Below are positions 41,316-46,704 of a stretch of DNA of 46,704 nucleotides, piece after piece; positions within the stretch are counted from its first letter, which is position 1; each line of letters begins with the position of its first letter. The DNA comes from JAHCHG01 sp041745765. Its GTDB lineage: Bacteria > Acidobacteriota > Blastocatellia > Pyrinomonadales > Pyrinomonadaceae. The DNA lies in NCBI GenBank assembly GCA_041745765.1, contig JBGTIH010000027.1, positions 1 through 46,704 on the forward strand, written 5' to 3'. The position numbers were made by a program, and so were the translations under genes. The notes under the pieces are model-generated. The model had not been told where the DNA came from, searched no databases, and saw only the letters and a list, made by a program, of their open reading frames with translations.

Positions 41316-42509
41316 ATGACAATTGACGAACAGATAGCTTTCTTAAAAAAAGGCACGGTTGATTTTATCCGCGAAGAAGATTTGCGGAAAAAGCTCGAAC
41401 GCAGCGCGAAAATGGGTAAACCGCTGCGCATCAAACTCGGCGCCGATCCGACTGCGCCGGATATACATCTCGGGCATACGGTTGTAATTCGCAAATTAAA
41501 AGCGTTTCAGCAGCTCGGGCATACGGTGATTTTTTTGATTGGTTCTTTTACCGGAATGATCGGCGATCCGAGCGGGAAATCGGCGACGCGTCCGCCTTTG
41601 ACGCGGGAGGAAATTGACAAAAACGCCGAAACTTATAAAACGCAGATCTTTAAATTATTAGATCCGGAAAAAACCGAAATTCGTTTTAATTCCGAGTGGA
41701 TGGACAAATTCAATGCGGCGGATTTTGTCAAACTTTGCTCGCATATTACGGTCGCGCAAATCTTGGAGCGCGATGATTTTCAAAAACGGATGCGCGAAGA
41801 AAAACCGATTTCGATGCACGAATTGCTTTATCCGCTCGTGCAAGGCTACGATTCGGTCGCTTTGGAGTCGGATGTCGAACTCGGCGGAACGGATCAAACG
41901 TTTAATCTGCTCGTCGGCAGAAGTTTGCAGCGCGAATATCAACAAGAACCGCAAGTCATTATCACCACGCCGCTGCTTGAAGGCACGGACGGCGTTGATA
42001 AAATGTCGAAATCTCTGGGAAATTATATCGGAATTGACGAAGAACCAACGGAGATATTCGGCAAACTGATGTCAATTTCCGACGAATTGATGTGGAAATA
42101 TTACGCGCTTTTGACCGATAAAACGTCGGAAGAAATTAACGCGTTAATTTCTTCCGGCGAAAATCCGCGCAATTTGAAAGTCGGTTTAGCCAAACTCATC
42201 ATCGAAGATTTTCATTCAAAAGAAGCCGCGCAAAAAGCGGAAGAAGATTTCGTCGCGCGTTTCGTCAAAAAGGAAATTCCTGATGAAATCGAGGAAACAC
42301 AAGTTTCCGCAGGCATTTACAATCTCGCCGAATTGCTTGTCAACACAAACCTCGCGCCTTCGAAAAAAGAAGCCAAACGCCTGATCGAACAGGGCGGCGT
42401 GAAATTAAATAATGAAAAAGTTTCAAATAGAGATGCGGAAATTGATCTGAAAGACGAAATTCTTTTGCAGGTCGGGAAACGCAGATTTTTAAAAGTTAAA
42501 GGAAAATAA
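41316..42509 (+). CDS. tyrS: Tyrosyl-tRNA synthetase
   Basis: 397 residues, standard length for the bacterial TyrRS type 2. Class I signatures: HIGH equivalent PDIHLGHTVVIRKL and KMSKS in GVDKMSKSLGNY. Tyrosine pocket motif QGYDSVALESDVELGGTDQ. A C-terminal S4 domain (APSKKEAKRLIEQGGVKLNN) binds tRNA. No T-box leader is visible in the 200-base upstream gap, which is AT-rich and carries an imperfect dyad (attgcaaat near 41174 and tttgcaat near 41216). Followed 3 nt later by the damaged DUF1016 gene. Confidence 0.97.
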   Translation: MTIDEQIAFLKKGTVDFIREEDLRKKLERSAKMGKPLRIKLGADPTAPDIHLGHTVVIRKLKAFQQLGHTVIFLIGSFTGMIGDPSGKSATRPPLTREEIDKNAETYKTQIFKLLDPEKTEIRFNSEWMDKFNAADFVKLCSHITVAQILERDDFQKRMREEKPISMHELLYPLVQGYDSVALESDVELGGTDQTFNLLVGRSLQREYQQEPQVIITTPLLEGTDGVDKMSKSLGNYIGIDEEPTEIFGKLMSISDELMWKYYALLTDKTSEEINALISSGENPRNLKVGLAKLIIEDFHSKEAAQKAEEDFVARFVKKEIPDEIEETQVSAGIYNLAELLVNTNLAPSKKEAKRLIEQGGVKLNNEKVSNRDAEIDLKDEILLQVGKRRFLKVKGK

Positions 42510-42512
42510 TTT

Positions 42513-43182
42513 ATGCCGAAAAACAAACTCATCAAACCTCACGATGAATACAATTCGATTTTATCGGATTTAAGCGAACTGCTTGAACAATCGCGCCGAT
42601 TGACGGCGCGTTCGGTCAATGCGATTATGACCGCGACTTATTGGGAAATCGGTCGCCGCATCGTCGAAATTGAACAAAAAGGCGAAGAACGCGCCGCATA
42701 TGGCAAGGAACTTTTGAAGAAACTTTCAAAAGATTTAACCGATAGATTCGGACGAGGCTTCGGTGTGGATAATCTTCAAAGAATGAGAGTTTTTTATCAG
42801 CTTTGGTCTTCTGAAAAGATTTACGCGACACTGTCTGCCGAATTTGATGTTGAGAAATACGCAACAGTGTCGCGTATTTTTACGATTGAAGATATTGCCA
42901 AAATTTTTCCGCTTCCGTGGTCGCATTATGTTTTGCTTTTGTCGTGCAAAGACGAAAATGAGCGCGAGTTTTATGAAATCGAAAGTTTGCGCGGCGGTTG
43001 GTCGGTTCGGCAGTTGAAAAGTCAGAAAAATGCGCAGTTTTACGGTTCCGGCGCATTACACGCTGGAAAATCTGCCGAACAAGGTTTTGGCAAAAGAATA
43101 TAAAACGGTTTTGCCGAATGAAAAAGTTCTGATTGAAGAAATCGAGAAAACCCGTAAAGTGTTAAGCGATAGAAAAATCTGA
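42513..43182 (+). pseudogene. DUF1016 (YhcG-like) nuclease gene with internal deletion and frameshift
   Basis: The 5' part (about 175 residues) is a normal DUF1016 N-terminal domain: ATYWEIGRRIVEIEQKGEER, FGVDNLQRMRVFYQLW, LPWSHYVLLLSCKDENEREF and GGWSVRQLKSQKNAQFY. Near 43045 it jumps into another frame whose reading HYTLENLPNKVLAKEYKT, VLPNEKVLIEEIEKTRK to the TGA at 43180 is the usual C-terminal tail of the family. The PD-(D/E)XK catalytic domain that should lie between is missing. So one deletion removed the nuclease core and left the ends out of frame. The frame continuing in the original phase ends at 43103. Confidence 0.8.
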
Positions 43183-43210
43183 AATCTGAAACCCGAAATC
43201 TGAAATCAAA

Positions 43211-44053
43211 ATGTCTCAAGCCATAATCGAAACCGAAGAAACCTTGATTATCGAAACGCCGGAAAGAGTTCCGCTCGAATTCGCGCTGGCTTCAATCGGC
43301 AACCGTTTTTTGGCGGTGGCGATTGATCATTTTTTTCAGTATTTGATAATGCTGATTGTTTCTCTCGTTTTTCTCGTTTCGGTTAACGGAATTGCGAATT
43401 TGGGAAATGTCGCGGTTTTTGATGAAATGTCGAGATGGACGCTTGCCGTTTTGATTATCTTGAATTTTCTAATTTTGTTTGGTTATTTCGTCATTTTTGA
43501 ATGGCTGTGGAACGGGCAAACGCCCGGAAAACGCTTTTTGAAATTGAGAGTTTTGCGCGAAGACGGCAGACCGGTCACGTTTTGGGAGGCGTTGGCAAGA
43601 AATCTTTTGCGGCTTTTCGATTCGGTTCCGGGCATTGTTTTGCCGATTTATTCCGTTGGTTTGATCGTGATTTTTATGAGCCGCCGCGATCAGCGTATCG
43701 GCGATATTTTTGCCGGAACGGTCGTTGTCCGCGAACGAAATGATGAAGCACCGACATTTCAGGAAACTTTCTCGAATCCGGTCAGCGATGCGGCTTTCCG
43801 GCGTGTGCAAAAGAAAATTGAATTTGAGGTGAACATTGCAAAAATCACCGAAGGCGAAATCGAAGTTGTTGAAAGTTTTCTGCGAAGGCGTTGGGATTTG
43901 AGCGAAAAACAAAGACTCTGGATGGCGTGGCGCGTCGCTCTGCCGATTATGTATAAACTCAAGCCGGAGTATAACTTAGAGAATTTTACCTACGAAGGTT
44001 TTCTGGAAGAACTCGTTCACCGATTCCACGCGCGGCAGAATTTTTTGAATTAA
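43211..44053 (+). CDS. RDD family membrane protein
   Basis: 280 residues. RDD domain with three hydrophobic segments (YLIMLIVSLVFLVSVNGI, WTLAVLIILNFLILFGYFVI and GIVLPIYSVGLIVIFMS) and the signature residues FLAVAIDHFF (D of RDD), WNGQTPGKRFLKLRVL and RRDQRIGDIFAGTVVVRE. A cytoplasmic tail of about 100 residues (KKIEFEVNIAKITEGEIEV...) is charged and helical. Function uncertain; RDD proteins are proposed transporters. Confidence 0.85.
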   Translation: MSQAIIETEETLIIETPERVPLEFALASIGNRFLAVAIDHFFQYLIMLIVSLVFLVSVNGIANLGNVAVFDEMSRWTLAVLIILNFLILFGYFVIFEWLWNGQTPGKRFLKLRVLREDGRPVTFWEALARNLLRLFDSVPGIVLPIYSVGLIVIFMSRRDQRIGDIFAGTVVVRERNDEAPTFQETFSNPVSDAAFRRVQKKIEFEVNIAKITEGEIEVVESFLRRRWDLSEKQRLWMAWRVALPIMYKLKPEYNLENFTYEGFLEELVHRFHARQNFLN

Positions 44054-44125
44054 TGTTTTTGCAAACTCAATCAATTTTGTGATATTTTGCGGTTTGTTTT
44101 CAATAAAACTCTTTAATAAAAAATC

Positions 44126-45112
44126 GTGAATAAAAAAATTTTGGTAACAGGCGGTGCGGGATTTATCGGCGCGCATCTGGTTAGACATTTGCTTGACGAA
44201 GGCGGCTGGCAGGTTTCGGTCGTTGATAATTTTAACGATTTTTATTCACCGGAAATAAAAAGAGAAAATATTCACAAATTTCTCGATGATTCAAATTTTC
44301 GGCTTTTTGAAGCGGACATTTGCAATGAAGAAGCCTTAGCCGAAATTTTTGCCGAAAATAAATTCGAAACAATTGTTCATCTCGCGGCTTGGGCGGGCGT
44401 TCGCCCATCGCTTATGAATCCGAAACTTTATGCGAAAGTTAATGTCAGCGGAACTTTGAATCTGCTTGATTTAGCCAAAGAATTCGGCGTAAAACAGTTT
44501 GTTTTCGGTTCGTCTTCGAGCGTCTACGGCGAAAGCAAAGAAATTCCTTTTTCTGAAAAAGCCGTGATAAACAAACCGATTTCGCCGTATGCGGCAACCA
44601 AAGCGGCGGGCGAACTTTTGTGTCATACGTTTTCGCATCTATACGATATTCGCACGGTTTGTCTGCGGTTTTTTACAGTCTATGGCGCGGGGCAGCGTCC
44701 CGATTTGGCGATTCACAAATTTTCAAAATTGATTTCAGAAGAAAAACCGATTCCGGTTTTCGGCGACGGCACAACGCGGCGCGATTACACGTATGTTGAC
44801 GACATTATTCAGGGCGTTCGCGCGGCGATTGATTACGATAAAACAAATCACGAAATTTTTAATTTAGGCGAATCGCAAACCGTCGAGCTGAATCAATTAA
44901 TCGAACTGCTTGAAAAGAATTTAGGCAAAAAAGCGATCATTGACCGCCAGCCGTTGCAGCCCGGTGATGTGCCGCAAACCTACGCCGATATTTCCAAATC
45001 GTGCGAATTTTTAGGATATAATCCGCAAACAAAAATCGAAGAAGGAATCGAAAAATTCGTTATTTGGTTTAAAGAACAAGCCTCAAAACAAGCATCACAA
45101 AACGCACATTAA
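44126..45112 (+). CDS. UDP-glucuronate 4-epimerase-like NAD-dependent epimerase
   Basis: 328 residues starting at GTG 44126 (MNKKILVTGGAGFIGAHL). Rossmann GxxGxxG in VTGGAGFIG; catalytic Ser in FGSSSSVYGES; YxxxK in SPYAATKAAGE. The early segment NFNDFYSPEIKRENIHKF is typical of the UDP-glucuronate/UDP-galacturonate epimerase group, and FGDGTTRRDYTYVDDIIQG is the family core. It would supply nucleotide sugars for polysaccharide synthesis. Alone in this gap; followed by an IS remnant. Confidence 0.87.
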   Translation: MNKKILVTGGAGFIGAHLVRHLLDEGGWQVSVVDNFNDFYSPEIKRENIHKFLDDSNFRLFEADICNEEALAEIFAENKFETIVHLAAWAGVRPSLMNPKLYAKVNVSGTLNLLDLAKEFGVKQFVFGSSSSVYGESKEIPFSEKAVINKPISPYAATKAAGELLCHTFSHLYDIRTVCLRFFTVYGAGQRPDLAIHKFSKLISEEKPIPVFGDGTTRRDYTYVDDIIQGVRAAIDYDKTNHEIFNLGESQTVELNQLIELLEKNLGKKAIIDRQPLQPGDVPQTYADISKSCEFLGYNPQTKIEEGIEKFVIWFKEQASKQASQNAH

Positions 45113-45239
45113 GCAATTGAGAAAAAGTATTGAGACGCGTTGAAATATCTAAGCTCGACTTTATCCAAATTAAGCGGCAAAGCAGAGCGTGTCTGTCAGA
45201 GTTTGCAGAAATGAGCGTGGTATTTTTATTCACATTAGG

Positions 45240-45734
45240 TTTAATACCCCGTCAGCTTGCTGCGGCTTTATAATGGTTGAATGAGTAAATTCATTCATAA
45301 GAACCACAACGTTTCGGTTTTGATGTATCACATCGTATGCCCGACAAAATATCGTCGAGGCGTGTTTGTGGCAACCGTCGATGCCAAAGTTAAAGAAATC
45401 TGTGTGGACATCCAGAAGCGTTATGAAATAGAGTTTCTGGAAATCGGAACCGATGACGATCATGTTCACTTTCTCGTGCAAAGTGTTCCGCTACACGAGT
45501 CCGAAACAACTTGTGCAAATAATCAAAAGCCTGCGCGGCACGAGAAATTTTCAAAAGCTGCCCGAAAGTTAAAAAATACTTATGGGGCGGCAAGTTCTGG
45601 TCGGCTGGCTATTTCATCAGCACAGTTGGCGCACACAGTTCGGAAGAAATGATAAAAAACTATGTTCAGCAACAAGGCGCAGATGAAAACACTCAACCGA
45701 CACTCTTTTAATACCCCGTCAGCTTGCTGCGGGG
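45240..45734 (+). mobile_element. IS200-like element, decayed
   Basis: A 26-nt sequence (tttaataccccgtcagcttg then ctgcgg) occurs at 45240-45265 and again at 45707-45732. The right end forms a full hairpin ccccgtcagcttgctgcggg. These are the left and right structured ends recognised by single-strand TnpA transposases. The transposase inside is frameshifted, so mobility would need a helper in trans. Confidence 0.85.
45281..45711 (+). pseudogene. IS200/IS605 TnpA transposase, two frameshifts
   Basis: The N-terminal frame gives NVSVLMYHIVCPTKYRRGVF and the HUH motif in DDDHVHFLVQSVP. Continuing the protein needs a shift near 45490 (YTSPKQLVQIIKSLRG) and another near 45555 (CPKVKKYLWGGKFWS, AGYFISTVGAHSSEEM). 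The catalytic Tyr is in IKNYVQQQG. The stop (45709-45711) overlaps the right-end repeat. All catalytic parts are present but split among three frames. Confidence 0.85.
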
Positions 45735-45806
45735 AAATTTATTGTGCTTTTCTCCGCGTCCGATAACGATTAACCCTCATCAACCAGTATTCCTTCAATT
45801 ATTGTT

Positions 45807-46184
45807 TTAGTTTATCAAAAAACTCCCGTATAAATTCCCGGCAACAACCCTGTAAAAATACAAAATCGGTTTGATTGCTACGCCTTGCATAAATAAATTG
45901 ATTCCGAAACCTCGAATACTGGGCGGCATATGATGAACAGGGCAACGCATATTGCCGATTTTTCTTCTCCAGATCAGTTGGTAATCATCTAGTGCTATTT
46001 TGATAATCTGAGCCTCGTTTATGTTTGTTACCGGTATTTCCATAATTTCAATGGGTTTTTCCTGTTTGTTTTGTCCGTGTTTCTCCAGATAATTAATCCA
46101 AGCCAATGATTTGTGAATCCGTTTGAGAGCATTGTTTGCTACATCTTGACAGCAGTATTTTAACTCGACTTTTTTTGATTTCAA
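45807..46184 (-). CDS. Hypothetical protein, start uncertain
   Basis: 125 residues from the first usable codon, TTG 46184. The same frame stays open and gene-like further upstream to about 46265 (SLALCETHDHDPVITVTDF) without an ATG, so the 5' end may be lost. Contains NNALKRIHKSLAWINYLEK and MRCPVHHMPPSIRGFG. No family recognised. It lies in an IS-rich stretch and may be a remnant. Confidence 0.4.
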   Translation of the reverse strand: MKSKKVELKYCCQDVANNALKRIHKSLAWINYLEKHGQNKQEKPIEIMEIPVTNINEAQIIKIALDDYQLIWRRKIGNMRCPVHHMPPSIRGFGINLFMQGVAIKPILYFYRVVAGNLYGSFLIN

Positions 46185-46568
46185 ATTTTCATTGTTTTTA
46201 TTGAAGTCTGTTACGGTTATTACTGGGTCATGATCGTGAGTTTCGCATAGAGCTAAACTTTTTCGGATTTACTGACTTCTTTCAAACAAAGTGGGAAAAA
46301 TCGTTATCGGACGCGAAACCGAACTATCATCATTATATTGTTGCCTTCTGATTAAGGATGTCCGTGCCAGTTAATAATAATGCTTTATTGGTTAATGGTC
46401 TTCCATTTCCATGTGCATTTTCCCTTCAACATCGGTATGTGTTTTGATAAAAAACCGTTTGGCAATCACGATGATGATTAATCCAATTAACATTTTGGAC
46501 TGGCGGGAGCATCCGTGCGAAATGTTGCGGACTCGCACTTTTTTTACTAAATTTCTCTTTCACACCTA
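46185..46568. other. Intergenic, AT-rich, no gene seen
   Basis: About 380 bases. Apart from the open frame reaching back from the neighbouring gene (to about 46265), nothing coding, no terminator and no repeat was recognised. Confidence 0.5.
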
Positions 46569-46606
46569 GGTTCTGTTGACATAGTTAGTGTAATCTATTC
46601 TTAACT

Positions 46607-46704
46607 ATGGATGTTAAGCTATCTGATGACCAATGGCAGAATATTCTGCCCGTGCTAAAATCTTTTCAACCCGAACTCCGTCTTGGTGCTGGGCGTGATT
46701 GCCG
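46607..46704 (+). CDS. IS5-type transposase, N-terminal fragment at window edge
   Basis: From ATG 46607 the reading MDVKLSDDQWQNILPVLKSF continues to the window end, followed by QPELRLGAGRD. The LSDDQWQNILPVL pattern is the N-terminal DUF4096-like start of IS5-family transposases. The 3' side is outside the window. Just upstream, ggttctgttgacatag (46569-46584) could be the IS terminal repeat. Confidence 0.7.
   Translation, partial: MDVKLSDDQWQNILPVLKSFQPELRLGAGRDC

Noticed and set aside
1..46704. CRISPR array
   Set aside because: No regularly spaced 23-50-nt direct repeats with unique spacers were found; the tandem words are too short and lack spacers.

Overview
The window reads as bacterial chromosome: dense genes, short AT-rich gaps, a class Ia ribonucleotide reductase under a cobalamin riboswitch, a six-domain ribosomal protein S1, glpK, eno, tyrS, and many secreted or lipoprotein genes. 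Gene repertoire and the many word-like intergenic hairpins suggest an Acidobacteriota/Blastocatellia-type genome. That placement is an inference from style; no marker-gene phylogeny was possible.

Layout. 1-2.5 kb: 3' part of a beta-CASP metallo-hydrolase, then a GAF-sensor histidine kinase whose frame is crossed by one TGA at a normally Cys position, followed at SECIS-like distance by a hairpin with a GGTC loop. 2.6-6.6 kb: palindrome, promoter, cobalamin riboswitch, nrdA and nrdB; the natural N-terminus of nrdB carries an in-frame TAG. 6.7-10 kb (minus strand): rpsA, HU, HIT hydrolase. 10.7-16.1 kb: glpK, a HAD phosphatase, a single-module Clp-type AAA+ ATPase and an HD-GYP protein with a degenerate receiver domain.

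16.3-23.8 kb: an integrated element of about 7.5 kb at tRNA-Leu(CAA), bounded by 84-nt direct repeats (78/84 identical). It carries a tyrosine integrase, a phage/plasmid Rep-like protein, a GIY-YIG nuclease with HNH-type repeats, an HTH protein, small zinc-binding proteins and coiled-coil or unknown proteins. It also has a roughly 0.5-kb noncoding zone full of inverted repeats and a 10-mer (GATACTGGAA) that occurs six times in the element. No phage structural, packaging or conjugation genes are visible, so a small replicative satellite-like integrative element is the best description.

23.8-45.1 kb: accessory and housekeeping chromosome: DUF5996, amphi-Trp, orphan DNA methyltransferase, TlpA-like lipoprotein, IscU/BFD-like Fe-S protein, CorC/CNNM, enolase, two nucleotide-sugar-type epimerases, META protein, LigD-type 3'-phosphoesterase, MFS exporter, Uma2, M61 peptidase, WD40-like lipoprotein, TyrRS, a deleted DUF1016 gene and an RDD protein. 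45.2-46.7 kb: decayed IS200-like element with two matching ends, a hypothetical gene, and the start of an IS5-type transposase at the window edge.

Several intergenic regions contain hairpins built from short tandem words (for example cacagataaacacagat, cgaacaaacacgaa, gcaaagacgcg). The words differ from locus to locus but share one architecture: word array, spacer, reverse-complement array. The most notable single signals are the putative selenocysteine codon in the kinase, the TAG in nrdB, the six-copy motif and structured zone in the tRNA-Leu element, and this hairpin family.
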